The notes beneath the pieces are model-generated. The model made no database searches. It was not told where the DNA came from and saw only the letters and a program-made list of their open reading frames with translations. 56,153 bases of DNA from NCBI RefSeq assembly GCF_019396385.1, contig NZ_JAHKRN010000057.1, forward strand, positions 1 to 56,153, given 5' to 3'. A program made the translations under genes and the position numbers. Shown here in pieces: positions 9,093 to 19,609 of the stretch; position 1 is the first letter of the stretch; every line of letters starts with the position of its first letter. The DNA comes from Nonomuraea harbinensis (GTDB lineage Bacteria > Actinomycetota > Actinomycetes > Streptosporangiales > Streptosporangiaceae).

Positions 9093-11993
9093 TCATGTCA
9101 GTTCGAACTGGTCACGCAGGAGCCCTGTGTTCAGCCGCAGCGTGCGCCCATCGGCCAGGGTCTCCAGGACCTGCACCCCGTCATAGTTGAGAAGCTGACG
9201 CAGGACGGCGGCGAAACCGTCGGCTCGCCCAGGCGGATAGCCGACGCGCTGGGCCAGCGCCGTGACCGGGAGAGCGCCGGCGTCGAGCAGGGCCCGCACC
9301 GCCGTTTCGACCTTGTCCAGTGGCGGCTTGCGGGCCAGCAGTCCCACCTGCGCCTGGAAGATCTCCGATGCCAGCAGGGCATCGACCAGGGCGTCGTCGG
9401 GCGAGGCTAGACGAGGGGCGAGGAGGGCGTCATCACCTCCGGGAGCCAGCACTACGTCGAACAGCGCGTCGCCCATCGCGGCCTGCGCCAGCGCCGCCTT
9501 TGACGGCTTGGCGCGGCGCTTCGGCTCGGGCGCCACGACGGGGATCGGGGTGGCGGGGCGGGCAGGCGCCGTCTCATCGGACCACCAGGCCGGGCGCTGG
9601 TCGCCGAGCTCGCGCCATCCCTTGGGCGGCTCCGCGCCGAAGGGCAGGAAGGCCAGGACGGGGATGGTGACCTCGGCGAGCGAGGCGCCGCCGTGATAGC
9701 CGGCCTTCTGCGCGGTGTAGCGGGAGTCGGTGTCCCACAGCGCTACGATCTCGGCGCCCGGTTGCGGCCACACGACCCGCGGCCCGCGCAGCACGATCTC
9801 GGTCTCGCCCAGCGGGCCGCCGGGGGTGCGGTGCCGGGCGGAGGCAATGCCGTTGCCGTCGACCTTCGTACCGGTGCGGTCCACGACATGTCCGTGGTCG
9901 CTGGTGAGGATCACGGCCATGCCTTGGGCCGCGGCCACGCGCAGCAGTTCGCGCAGTTTCCCGATGTGGTCGAGGCGCCATGCGCCGTCGCCGAGCTTTT
10001 GTTCCTTGGCGAGCCGGTCGTCGATGGTGTTGAGCACGACCGCCACGTGTGTGTGCTCATCGGCGAGTGCTTCGGTGAGTTCGGGTCCGAATGGGTCGCC
10101 GGCGCTCTGGCCGCGCAGGTCGTCCTTATGGAAGACCGCAGCGCTGGCCCCGCCCCAGAAGCGGTGCGCGGGAAACAGTCGCTTCTCGTCGGCCTGTGCG
10201 CCTTTCAATAGCTTGCCGGCGAACAGCGAGGTGCGGGAGATCGCGGTCAGCGTCGGGATGGCGGCGGCCATGGCGCGCCGCCGCGGGGGCCGGTTGGCCA
10301 GGTCCGGCAGCGGGTCGTATTCGGCCCAGTGCCGGCGCAGCTCTTCGCCAAGCTCGGTGGCGATCGCCGCGCTCATCCCGTCCAGGATCAGCAGCAGCAC
10401 GCGCCGCCCGGTCTTGGCGGCCACGACCGGTTTCACGACGCGGGCGAGAAAGGTTTCCACGGTCAGCATCGAGCCGGGGTCGGTGCCCGCGGCGGTCCAG
10501 ATAGCGAGGGTTCGTGCGAAGGCTTGGTCGATCTCGCGCCGTCGTTGGCGCACACGGGTGCCGAGAGTGTCGTAAGCGGCTTTCAGCTCGGAGTCGGGGT
10601 CGCCTCCGGCCTCGATGTGCTCCAGGGCCTGGTCCACCCAGCCGGTCTCGGTCAGGTGGCGTTCGATCGCCGCCGCGACCGTTTCCGCGCCGGTGGCCGG
10701 GTCGGTGGCGAGCCATCGCGCGAGCCGCTGTCCCATCCGGGCACGCTCGATGCGTACTTCCGCGTCCGGGTCGGCGGCCAGGCGGTGAGCGGCCAGTTTT
10801 GTGAGGGCCTGGGTGAGCGCGTGCGGTTCTTTTCCGGCCAGCGCCCGACCGGCCTGCGCGAACCGGGCTTCCAGGCCGGCCGCCAGCACAGGGCTGGCTG
10901 CTGCCGCGGTCTCGGCGCCGAACTGCCGGGCCAGCACGGCGGCCCTGTCCAGCACCGTGCTGGACAGGCGGCGCGCGTCGCGCGCCGTCTCCTGTTCTGC
11001 GCCAGTACGGCCCGCCTCCAGCAGCATGCTGACGAAGTCCTCGCAGGAACGGCCGAACGCGGCCACGAGCGCATCGAGGGCCTCACCGGTCGCAGGTGGC
11101 TCCTCGCCGAACCACCGTTCGGCCCGTCCTCGTACCCGGTAGGTGGGCGCGTCGGGCTCGGCGTGCTGCCACAGTGCCGCGCACACCAGCCCGAAGGGCA
11201 CCGCGTCGGCCCCGTGCTCGGCCTCCACCAGCGCGAGCAGCGCCCGGCCGGCGAGCCCCGCCTGGTCCTCCTCACCGAGGAATGCCGACAGCCCGGCGCG
11301 TTCCGGGCCGCGCAGTGCCAGCAGCCGCTCCGGTCCACCGGGGATGAGCGACCACCGCAGCAGCGTGTGAGTGTCGAGGCTGTCACCGCTCGGCGTCCGG
11401 CTCGCGCCCGGTGTCGTGTCGGTGTCGTAGCGGCCGAGGCGCAAACGGCGCAGGGCGAGCGCCGACAGCGCGGCACGGCGCGACAACACCCCTCCAGCCA
11501 GCGGCGGCCAGCCTCCCGGCGGGGTGGCGTCGAGCAGCGCTTCGGCGGCCCAGCCGTCGGCTCTTAGGCGTGGGTCGACCTGTTCAGCGCCGAACGCTTC
11601 GCGTACGACGTCCCAGCCGTCGACGGTCTCGATGCGCTGCTTGTGGGTGAGGGCGAGAATCGCCGGGTCGAGTTCGCTTTGCTCCCGGTCGGTGAGCACG
11701 ACCAGCACCGCCGGTCCAGTGGCCTCCGAGAGGTGGTCGAGGACCAGTTCGTGCACGGCCAGCGGCGAGGGGGCGGCCGCGATGCGGGCCTGCCGGCCCT
11801 CGCCCCAGGCGAGTTCTTCGAGCCCCTCCCACTGGGGCGCGGAGCGCAGCAGCACGACGCGCCGCCGTCCATCTCCGGTGAGGGAGCCGGTCAGTGACGT
11901 CTGGGCGGACAGGAACTGGGTGACGGTCGCGGCGGTCAGCCGCAGCACGCCTGTGCTATCGCCGGTGACCTGTGTGGTGGTCGCGGTGCCCAT
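9093..11993 (-). CDS. pglZ: BREX type 2 alkaline-phosphatase-superfamily protein PglZ
   Basis: A 966-residue protein. The metal-binding core of the alkaline phosphatase fold is visible at about residue 535 (LLLILDGMSAA) and again near 697 (ILTSDHGHVVD), as in all PglZ proteins, the hallmark of BREX. The N-terminal half is helical and of unknown function. The C-terminal 150 residues carry a winged-helix-like segment (LAQRVGYPPGRADGFAAVLRQLL). The ATG at 11993 overlaps the pglY stop by one base (TGATG). Role: an essential BREX component, possibly a metal-dependent phosphatase or nuclease. Confidence 0.92.
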   Translation of the reverse strand: MGTATTTQVTGDSTGVLRLTAATVTQFLSAQTSLTGSLTGDGRRRVVLLRSAPQWEGLEELAWGEGRQARIAAAPSPLAVHELVLDHLSEATGPAVLVVLTDREQSELDPAILALTHKQRIETVDGWDVVREAFGAEQVDPRLRADGWAAEALLDATPPGGWPPLAGGVLSRRAALSALALRRLRLGRYDTDTTPGASRTPSGDSLDTHTLLRWSLIPGGPERLLALRGPERAGLSAFLGEEDQAGLAGRALLALVEAEHGADAVPFGLVCAALWQHAEPDAPTYRVRGRAERWFGEEPPATGEALDALVAAFGRSCEDFVSMLLEAGRTGAEQETARDARRLSSTVLDRAAVLARQFGAETAAAASPVLAAGLEARFAQAGRALAGKEPHALTQALTKLAAHRLAADPDAEVRIERARMGQRLARWLATDPATGAETVAAAIERHLTETGWVDQALEHIEAGGDPDSELKAAYDTLGTRVRQRRREIDQAFARTLAIWTAAGTDPGSMLTVETFLARVVKPVVAAKTGRRVLLLILDGMSAAIATELGEELRRHWAEYDPLPDLANRPPRRRAMAAAIPTLTAISRTSLFAGKLLKGAQADEKRLFPAHRFWGGASAAVFHKDDLRGQSAGDPFGPELTEALADEHTHVAVVLNTIDDRLAKEQKLGDGAWRLDHIGKLRELLRVAAAQGMAVILTSDHGHVVDRTGTKVDGNGIASARHRTPGGPLGETEIVLRGPRVVWPQPGAEIVALWDTDSRYTAQKAGYHGGASLAEVTIPVLAFLPFGAEPPKGWRELGDQRPAWWSDETAPARPATPIPVVAPEPKRRAKPSKAALAQAAMGDALFDVVLAPGGDDALLAPRLASPDDALVDALLASEIFQAQVGLLARKPPLDKVETAVRALLDAGALPVTALAQRVGYPPGRADGFAAVLRQLLNYDGVQVLETLADGRTLRLNTGLLRDQFELT

Positions 11994-14900
11994 CAGTCCA
12001 CGACCTGCCAGCTGATCTCGATGGTGGCGCCCGGCTCGCTGGCCGCCAGGTCGGCGAGTTGCCTTTGCAGCTCGGCGACCACCGCATCAGCGTGTGCCGC
12101 CTTCACCTGCTTGCTGCCAGACCGGCGTACCCCGCCGCCGGTGATGGGACCGGGAGGGGATCCGGTGCCGGGGCCTCGTCCGGACTCTTTCCCACCGGAC
12201 ACGGGCGGGTGATTGCTCGTACCGCTCAGGTCAACCTTGTCGGCGTCTCCGCCAGGGCGCGGTACGGGGTCGGCCGGAGGAGGGGTGGGTACGGGTGGCT
12301 GGTTGCGCTTGATCAGCGCGGTGACCTCTCGGCGGGTCTTGTCCAGGGCGGCGATGAGGTCGGCCGTCAGCTGGTCGGCCTGTGCCGTGCCGCGCAGCAC
12401 CTGCAACAGCGCCTGTCCTTCGGCGCCCTGTCCCTCGGCCAGCTCCAGCGTGTCCCAGGCAGCCGCGGCCAGTGCTTGGGCGACGTCGTGCGCCCGCTTG
12501 ACGGAGTTTCCGTACCGCTCGGCGTTGACCGGGCTCAGGTCGAAGCGGGCCAGGGTCTCGACGGTCTTCTTCGCCCCGCCGCCGCCTGCCGCTCCCTGCC
12601 CGGTGGCGATCAGCTTGTCCAGCAGGTCGCGTGCGCGCCGGGCGAGAGCCAAGCGCCCCTTCTCGTCGGTCTCGTCCAGGGCGAGGAACGCGGCATGCAA
12701 CTCCAGCCGGCGGACCAGTTCCGCCGCGGGCTCCCGGTAGGTGCGGGCGCTGTCGACGATCTGCCGGGCGAGCTGGTTGATCATCCGCCCGCGCCGCAGC
12801 GCCGGCGCCTTGTTCCCGAAGATGGTCTCGTACCGCCAGCGAGCCTCCATCCAGTCGTCCTCGCTCGGCAGCGGCTGGCTGCGCAGCGCGTCACCGGACT
12901 TGATCTGCGACAACTCGGGCGCCGGGTCGAGCGGGACTCCGCCGCGCACCCACACCCGGTCGTCCATCTCCGCGAACGCGGCGACGACCAGGTTTGCCAG
13001 GAACGGCTCCAGCCCGCGCGGGTCCGGCTTGTCCGTCCAGTCGACGAGGGTGATCAAGCTCAGGTCCCCGGTCGCACCCTCCGTCTGCGCCATCCGCCGG
13101 AAGTGGTCAGCCCAGCGGGTGGACAGCTCGAAGTAGGCCTCCTTCTGCTGCCCGAGCTCCAGCGGCTCGGCCACCCGCTTCATCAGCTTGCGTTCTTTCT
13201 CAGGGACCTCGACCCGCCGGTCGCGGGCCTCGGCTGCCGCGCGGACGTGGGTGAACACGGTCCTGGCGTCGGCTGGTTTCACCGCGACGCCGGTGCCGTC
13301 CCGGTCGAGGTTGGGGTGCGCGGGGAACTGGTGGGCAAGCAGTTTGCCCGCGAGGTCCCTGACGGCCTCGCGCATCGGTTTGGCGAAGGAGACGGACAGT
13401 CCGCCGACATCAGGCAGCGCCACGATGTGGTCGTCGAAGCCCAACTCGACGTCGGACGCCTTCTTGTCCGCCAGCCCGTACGCCTGCTTGAAGGCGGTCT
13501 TAACCTGCCTGAGCAGGGCCCCGCGCTGAGTCTCCAGCAGCCCCTTGGCCCGGGCCCGGTTGTCGGCGTTGAGGTGGGCGGCGTACTGGGTGGCGAAGCG
13601 GTGCTCATCGGCGAGCGCCTTGTCGATGACGAGGAGCCTGCGGAGGTCCGCGAAGCGCTGGGCGGACAGGTGCGTGGGCACCCAGGCGAGGGTGCGGGCG
13701 GGCTCGCCCTGCCGCTCCCGGAGCGCGCGCATCCGGTTGACGTCGTCGACGGGCCCGTACGCGCCCTCGTCGAAGGGCAGATCGACCACGATCCGCCAGT
13801 GGCCGTCGAGCTGCGGCTGCATCTCGTGGTCGGGCAGGTCGTCCTCGTCGGCGATATTGCCGAAGATCACCTCCACTGAGCGGTTGGAGCCGCGCCAGAC
13901 GAAAGTCAGGTCGTCGGCGCCGAGCCTGCCGTCGGAGCGGTCCACGCCGAGTTCTTCGGCGAGCAGGCGTTTGGCGAGCGCCATCCGGTTGCCGGGGTTG
14001 TCGTTGACGGCGGCGTTGGCGATGACCGAGTCGACGTCGACGCCGGACAGTTCCAGCCGCACGCCGGCGTTCGCGCCGGTGCCGGTCTCCTTGATCTCGG
14101 GGAAGCGGGCGGCCCATTCGGCCACCTTGCTCTTGATGATGCCGACTTCGCTGCCCGGGATCGGCGCCGTCACTGAGCCGTGGTTGAGCGCGCCGAGGCG
14201 TCGGATCGTCAGGTCGCTGAGCGCGGGCACGCTGGGCGCGAGCGACGACAGCAGCAACGTGCAGATCAGGCGGTTGTCGCCGATGAACGACTTGCAGCGC
14301 TGGGCCAGTGCGGGGTCGGTGATGCTGTCGGGCCGGTGCTGGTACCGCTCGATGTCGTCTTCGGTGACGTCGTACGAGGTCAGCAGGTAGGGCCGGAGCT
14401 TGGTCTTGTACAGCTTGTCGGCGGCTTCGAAGACCACCTTCAGGCTGTCCACGAACGGCTTGTCGCCGCCGTCGGCGATCACTGGATACAGATCGCCCAC
14501 CGGGACCAGGTCACCAAGCCTCAGGTCGTCTCGGCGGGCGGCGAGCAGTTGGCCCATCAACTTCAGACCGGTACGGGAGCGCTGTAGCGCGGAGGAGATG
14601 TGGACCAGGGTGTCCATGAAGGCCGGCGAGAAGGGATAGGTAAGCCGGAACGACTCCTCATCCGCTCCCGTCTTGCCGGAGTCCGAGCCGAGCAACGTGT
14701 CCCACACCTGCGGGCCGACCCTCTTGGTTTGCTCGAAGGCCGCGTCGACGAGCGGCTCGTTGCCCGGCTTGGGCTTCAGCAGGCGGGCGTTCGCGATCTG
14801 CGGGAGGTTGCGGTCCTCCAGGGTGATCTTGTCGAACCGGCCCGAGGCGAGGTTCAGCGTGTCCTGAATGGACGCCTCCGCCGCGCCCGACACCTCCTCG

Positions 14901-15925
14901 CCGACCAGTTCGCGCAGGTCGCGCTGACGTGCGATGAACGACACGACGGGGATGGCGCGCCGGGCGTCTCCGCCTTCCACAAAATTGGTGATCTTGCTGG
15001 CCTCGCGGGCCACGAACTTCTGGTCGTGGATGAGGGTCGCCAGCCACAGGATCAGCTCGTCCATGAAGAGAATCAGGCCGTGGTAGCCCAGCGATTTGGC
15101 ATGTTCGGCGATCACAGACAGGCCGGCGTCGAGGGAGATGAACCCGTGCTCATCCTCGGCCGCGTTGCGCGCGAATCCAGGCAGCAGGTTGGTGCTCGCG
15201 TCCTGCACGAGCTTGGCCCGCAGCTCGGCAGGGGTGCTCGGGTGCACCAGGTCCAGCGGCGTGGCGCCGTCGTGCACCTCCTCGGCGGACAGGGCCGCGT
15301 CCAGCAGTTCGGGCGTCCAGGCGAACGACTCGCCCCACTCGTCGTCCTCGTCGGTGTCCCCGCCGCCGGAGCCGAGCCCACTGATGACCGCCGCGTCGCC
15401 CAACCGGCCGCGCATGGCCCGCAGGTCGGCGAACAGCGAGTCGGTCCGGTACACCTGCGGGATGGGCGCGTCAGGGTGCAGCTTCTTGACGTGGCTGACG
15501 TAGCCGCCTAGCACCCGCTGCTCCAGAGCCTTGGCGCCGAGCATGTGGTACGGCACAAGCAGGAACCGTTTGCCGTCGGACTCCAGCCACTCGTGCTTGG
15601 TCAGCAGGAAGTCGAACTCGCCGCGCGCTCGGGCCGCCTGGTTGCCGCTGAGCAGCGCATACAACACGGCCATGAAGTGCGACTTACCGGAACCGAACGA
15701 GCCGTGCAGGTAGGCAGCTTTGGAGGTACGGCCGTCGAGGGCGGATTTGATCAGCCCAAGCGCCTCGTCGAAGTTCTCCAGCAGCCGCTCGGTGACGACG
15801 TAGTCCTTCAGGGCGTGCTCGGCCCCCTCGGGTGTCACCGCCTCGGCGAGGCGCAGCACGAAGTCCGAGGTGGAGATGGACTCCTTGATGTCGATGACAT
15901 CCTTCAGGAGGGGCTGCTGTGCCAT
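11993..15925 (-). CDS. pglY: BREX type 2 ATPase PglY
   Basis: About 1310 residues. It starts MAQQPLLKDVIDI, the expected PglY/BrxC N-terminus. I therefore place the start at the ATG at 15925, which has AAGGAG upstream, rather than at the GTG at 15973. Walker A LHGSFGSGKSHF lies at about residue 73, and a Walker B-like LILFMDELILWL follows. The C-terminal 80 residues are Gly/Pro-rich, then a conserved end. Large P-loop ATPases of this kind are thought to drive assembly of the BREX complex on DNA. The gene lies 79 bases after pglX and is coupled to pglZ. Confidence 0.92.
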   Translation of the reverse strand: MAQQPLLKDVIDIKESISTSDFVLRLAEAVTPEGAEHALKDYVVTERLLENFDEALGLIKSALDGRTSKAAYLHGSFGSGKSHFMAVLYALLSGNQAARARGEFDFLLTKHEWLESDGKRFLLVPYHMLGAKALEQRVLGGYVSHVKKLHPDAPIPQVYRTDSLFADLRAMRGRLGDAAVISGLGSGGGDTDEDDEWGESFAWTPELLDAALSAEEVHDGATPLDLVHPSTPAELRAKLVQDASTNLLPGFARNAAEDEHGFISLDAGLSVIAEHAKSLGYHGLILFMDELILWLATLIHDQKFVAREASKITNFVEGGDARRAIPVVSFIARQRDLRELVGEEVSGAAEASIQDTLNLASGRFDKITLEDRNLPQIANARLLKPKPGNEPLVDAAFEQTKRVGPQVWDTLLGSDSGKTGADEESFRLTYPFSPAFMDTLVHISSALQRSRTGLKLMGQLLAARRDDLRLGDLVPVGDLYPVIADGGDKPFVDSLKVVFEAADKLYKTKLRPYLLTSYDVTEDDIERYQHRPDSITDPALAQRCKSFIGDNRLICTLLLSSLAPSVPALSDLTIRRLGALNHGSVTAPIPGSEVGIIKSKVAEWAARFPEIKETGTGANAGVRLELSGVDVDSVIANAAVNDNPGNRMALAKRLLAEELGVDRSDGRLGADDLTFVWRGSNRSVEVIFGNIADEDDLPDHEMQPQLDGHWRIVVDLPFDEGAYGPVDDVNRMRALRERQGEPARTLAWVPTHLSAQRFADLRRLLVIDKALADEHRFATQYAAHLNADNRARAKGLLETQRGALLRQVKTAFKQAYGLADKKASDVELGFDDHIVALPDVGGLSVSFAKPMREAVRDLAGKLLAHQFPAHPNLDRDGTGVAVKPADARTVFTHVRAAAEARDRRVEVPEKERKLMKRVAEPLELGQQKEAYFELSTRWADHFRRMAQTEGATGDLSLITLVDWTDKPDPRGLEPFLANLVVAAFAEMDDRVWVRGGVPLDPAPELSQIKSGDALRSQPLPSEDDWMEARWRYETIFGNKAPALRRGRMINQLARQIVDSARTYREPAAELVRRLELHAAFLALDETDEKGRLALARRARDLLDKLIATGQGAAGGGGAKKTVETLARFDLSPVNAERYGNSVKRAHDVAQALAAAAWDTLELAEGQGAEGQALLQVLRGTAQADQLTADLIAALDKTRREVTALIKRNQPPVPTPPPADPVPRPGGDADKVDLSGTSNHPPVSGGKESGRGPGTGSPPGPITGGGVRRSGSKQVKAAHADAVVAELQRQLADLAASEPGATIEISWQVVD

Positions 15926-16003
15926 ACCTGTCTCGTTCTCCTTCGCTTCCGCCACTTCGTGCGCCTCTGCCACCCCGCACCGGATTGCAGGGGGCCGGTC
16001 CGG

Positions 16004-19000
16004 TTACTTCTTCGCGGTTCGACGTCCGCGAGCGGGCGCGGCCGGCCGCCAGTTGCGCAGGTCGTCGTCGGTCAGGCCGTGCTCGCCCTGGATCTGCTGC
16101 CGGTAGCCGGCGAAGAAGTCGGCCGGGGAGCCGCTGTAGAGCGCGTCGAACTCGTGGTGCCACTGATACAGCCACGGCTGCAGCTCCAGCAGGCCCGCCA
16201 GGAACGGAGCGATCTCCTCGCTGGTCAGGGGCTGGTTGGTGAAGTACGTGGCCAGCGCTTGAGCCTGCTCCCGGTGGTCCCAGCCCGCCCATCCGTACAG
16301 CTCCGGCAGGCCGGAGGTGGTCGAGGGGTAGGAGGTGAACCGCTCCTTGGGCACATCCAGCTTGCCGCGCGCCCGCCAGTAGGACGCCTTGACAAAGTCG
16401 GCCGAGGTGTACTTCGGCGGCACGAGGATCGAGTCGCGGATCTTCCGCTTGGCCGGCTCATCCGGGGCGGCGTCCTCCTGGCGCTGCAGGTCCCAGACGT
16501 GCTCCCAGTCGGCGCGCTTCTTCACCCCGCTCGGCTTGTAGCGCAGGGCGGCCAGGAACGGCACGTGTTCGTCGGCCATGAGGTCGGCGACGACGGCCGC
16601 CAGTTCGCGGCGGGGGGCGTAGATGCCGGCGACGGAGATGAATTCCTCGTCCCGGGAGAGAGCGTCGATCAGCCTGGGGAGCGTGAGGATGGCGGGCTGG
16701 CCGTTCTCGTCGTACCAGTGCTCGCGCTTCTCGATGCGGTCCAGCAGCCAGGAGCGCAGCGCCTTCTCCTGTAGCGCGTCCCACCCTTCGGTGGCCCAGC
16801 GCCGCTTGTACTCGGGCCGCTCGATCATCCCGATTGCACGGGAAGATTCGATGGCGTCGATGCGCTTCTGCACGATCTGCTTGTACGGCTCAGGCCAGTG
16901 CGCTGGTATCTCCGTGATCGGCTTGGAGCCGTGGCGCTTGAACCACTCGTCGGACACCTCACCCTTGGCCACCTTGCGGGCGAGAACGATCTCGAAGGCC
17001 CGCTCACCGAGGACGAGTTCGGGGATGTCGGCCTCGTTCGGCGTGCGCAGGTCCTCGGGGTGAAGGTTATAGAGGGAGTAGACCTGCCAGTCCAACTCCT
17101 CCTGGAGGGCTATCACCCGAGAACGGGTGGAAAGCCACTGGTCCTTTGCCCCGCGCAAGACAGCAACAGCGGGGATTCCGACTATGACCACAGCAGACGG
17201 GCTAGTAGCGGCTAGCCGCTGGGCGAGAGCATCGAGGGCAATAGCAAGGACAGCGGGATAGTCTTCAGGCAAGGGAAACTCTTCAAGAGTAGTGCCTGTA
17301 AACTCATAACGCTCCTCCCAAGCCTCACTTTGAATTCCACGCCCAAGTCCACTCCCACCCTTTGCCTGACTCATCATTTTGAGCCAGAAGCATGCAGTTG
17401 AGCTGTTGAGCAGCCCGAGCAACCGCAAATACCCCTCCTCGCGCATCCCCTCCCGTAGCTTGATCACCGGCGCAGACCTGTTGAATACCTTCCCGCCCCG
17501 ATCCAGTACGAAGTGGTTGTGCGTCGCCACAAAGGCAAACGTGATCGACAGAGGCTTGCGATACCGGCCCGCAACCCATCGGTACCACGCCCACCACGGT
17601 TTACCCAGGTCTTGCCGTGTCTGACCGTCAAAATCTGTCGTAGAGCGAAGGTGGCTTCGTGTCGCCCAAAGCAAACGCCCCCACGCGCTCGTCTCATCAT
17701 AGGGCAACGGGTGGAGATTTAGGTCGTATGGAGCGATAGCGTTCTCGATACAGTGTGTGTTCCAGTCACGGACCACCTCTCCTACAATAAGCGGCCTCGA
17801 CACGAGGTTACTAATGCCTCGACGACGAAGCGCTTCTGGTGTGCTTATGAAGGCGTCATCCTGGCCAGGAAAGCTGGCGAACCCAATGTCGCGGGACAAC
17901 ACGCTCTTCAGATTTGACGGACAGTTCGCCTGGATCTGCTCGTTAAGCTCCAGACCACCGTCAGCTAGGATCCACGGCTGCTTGCTGAAGTAGCGCTTTC
18001 GGCTCAGGTTCTCCACCGAAACCCAACGATTGCCGGGGTCGGATTCGTCAATTTGATCGACAATTGCGCGCCAGACCAGCCCGTTCTCGGCGTTTTCAGG
18101 CGCAGACGGCTCCCCCTGAATACCTCGCACTGCCCGGACGGTCTCTCCTCGCATGTGACCGGATCGCCGAGAGCCTATGAGGATGACTGTCGGCGTGCCA
18201 TGCCCAGGGATATATGCGCCCGAGGTGTCGATGACCTCAATCAATTCCACCTTGTGGGCAAAAAACTCTTCAATTAGCCTAATGCCGAACTCGCGCTTCA
18301 TGAACGAGTTGGCCGTAATCTGCCCGACCAGGCCATATCCACGTCCGTCGACGTGGCCGCGCTTGGCTAGTTCGAAGAAACGCTCGGCGAACGGTATCGA
18401 AAGTGCATACTTGCCCGCGCAAGAATCGTAGAGCTCCCGGTATAGCGCGTTGAGCTTCTTGTCCTTGACCGTGATGTACGGCGGGTTGCCGACCACCACG
18501 TGGTAACGCCCCTGTTCCAAGATGCGCGGGTGCTCGTGCACGTCCTCGACGGCGTAGGCGAACTCCACCAGCGGATCACTGGGCACTTCATCGCCAAGCT
18601 GCAAGGGGAGCTGCCGCGCCTTTATGAGGGAGTCACCGACCGCGAGATGCATCGGCCAGTCGTACTTGGCCGCCACCGCCAGGGTCCGCATGCCCGCAGC
18701 TGCCATCGCGGCGACCAGGAGGCGGAAGCGAGCGATCGCCACCGCGAACGGGTTCACATCCACCCCGTGCACCGAGTCCATCGCGGCCCGTACCCGCTCG
18801 TACCGCTCGGCGTCCGGCCGGCGCTCGGCCCAGAGCCGTACCAGTCGCCGGAACGCGCCCAGGACGAAGTGGCCCGACCCGCAGGTCGGGTCGATCATCT
18901 TCAACTCCTCGAAACCGAACTCCCGCACCGCCGGTTCCATCGTCCGGTCGAGGATGAACTCCTCCACAAACTCCGGTGTTTGCAGCAGCGCGTACGTCTT

Positions 19001-19609
19001 GCGCGCCGCCTCAGACAGATCCTGGTACAGGTCGCCCAGGAAGCGGGTGTCCCACCCCGCGGTGCCGTCCTCGCTCAGCGGGTCGGCGAAGTTATGGATG
19101 AGCGTGCCGGTCCCGTCTCGCTCCCTCCAGAACTCGACCAGCGTCCGCGCCCCGTCATGCGAGAGCGGGATCTGGAAGAGCGGGTTGTGCACCCGGTCGA
19201 ACAGCAGCCTGCCCGCCTGGCCCTCGCCCAGCTCCGCGAAGGCACGTTCCAACCAACCGCGATACGTCGGGTCCGGGTCCTCTTCGACGTACGCCTCGTA
19301 CCGCGCGTGGGCCAGGTCCCGGCGCTCGTCATCCGGAGCCGTCAGGTAGGGCTCGGAGATCAGCATGTTGTCCTCGCAGAACCTCACGAAGACCGTGCCG
19401 AGCACCCATGCCACCGCGACCTGGGTGACGCGCTCGTCCAGCCAGGAGGTCCAGGTCGCCGCCGTACGGCCCAGCTTGCGTGCCTGGTCGTATTCGGCGC
19501 GCAGCCGCGCCCCAGTCTCCGGCAGGGCCTTGACCTGCTTGGCGAGATCGGCCTCGACCGCCTTGACCTGCTGCTTGAGATCCTCCAACAGAGCCTTGCG
19601 GTCGATCAT
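16004..19609 (-). CDS. pglX: BREX type 2 adenine-specific DNA methyltransferase PglX
   Basis: A protein of 1201 residues. The SAM-binding motif DPTCGSGHF is at about residue 241, and the catalytic NPPY motif of N6-adenine methyltransferases (VVGNPPYITV) at about 374. The region after NPPY should contain the target-recognition part. The ATG at 19609 overlaps the pglW stop by four bases (ATGA) and has GGAAGG upstream. A GTG at 19624 is less likely. PglX marks host DNA so that phage DNA can be told apart. Bases about 17120-18480, just after the catalytic motif, have clearly lower GC and less biased codons than the rest of the gene, suggesting a swapped recognition region. Confidence 0.93.
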   Translation of the reverse strand: MIDRKALLEDLKQQVKAVEADLAKQVKALPETGARLRAEYDQARKLGRTAATWTSWLDERVTQVAVAWVLGTVFVRFCEDNMLISEPYLTAPDDERRDLAHARYEAYVEEDPDPTYRGWLERAFAELGEGQAGRLLFDRVHNPLFQIPLSHDGARTLVEFWRERDGTGTLIHNFADPLSEDGTAGWDTRFLGDLYQDLSEAARKTYALLQTPEFVEEFILDRTMEPAVREFGFEELKMIDPTCGSGHFVLGAFRRLVRLWAERRPDAERYERVRAAMDSVHGVDVNPFAVAIARFRLLVAAMAAAGMRTLAVAAKYDWPMHLAVGDSLIKARQLPLQLGDEVPSDPLVEFAYAVEDVHEHPRILEQGRYHVVVGNPPYITVKDKKLNALYRELYDSCAGKYALSIPFAERFFELAKRGHVDGRGYGLVGQITANSFMKREFGIRLIEEFFAHKVELIEVIDTSGAYIPGHGTPTVILIGSRRSGHMRGETVRAVRGIQGEPSAPENAENGLVWRAIVDQIDESDPGNRWVSVENLSRKRYFSKQPWILADGGLELNEQIQANCPSNLKSVLSRDIGFASFPGQDDAFISTPEALRRRGISNLVSRPLIVGEVVRDWNTHCIENAIAPYDLNLHPLPYDETSAWGRLLWATRSHLRSTTDFDGQTRQDLGKPWWAWYRWVAGRYRKPLSITFAFVATHNHFVLDRGGKVFNRSAPVIKLREGMREEGYLRLLGLLNSSTACFWLKMMSQAKGGSGLGRGIQSEAWEERYEFTGTTLEEFPLPEDYPAVLAIALDALAQRLAATSPSAVVIVGIPAVAVLRGAKDQWLSTRSRVIALQEELDWQVYSLYNLHPEDLRTPNEADIPELVLGERAFEIVLARKVAKGEVSDEWFKRHGSKPITEIPAHWPEPYKQIVQKRIDAIESSRAIGMIERPEYKRRWATEGWDALQEKALRSWLLDRIEKREHWYDENGQPAILTLPRLIDALSRDEEFISVAGIYAPRRELAAVVADLMADEHVPFLAALRYKPSGVKKRADWEHVWDLQRQEDAAPDEPAKRKIRDSILVPPKYTSADFVKASYWRARGKLDVPKERFTSYPSTTSGLPELYGWAGWDHREQAQALATYFTNQPLTSEEIAPFLAGLLELQPWLYQWHHEFDALYSGSPADFFAGYRQQIQGEHGLTDDDLRNWRPAAPARGRRTAKK

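Noticed and set aside
7826..9190. Long plus-strand frame opposite brxD
   Set aside because: Shadow of brxD, which carries Walker motifs and couples to its neighbours.
11972..13879. Very long plus-strand open frame opposite pglY
   Set aside because: Antisense shadow caused by high GC; its translation is low-complexity and pglY on the other strand has clear motifs.
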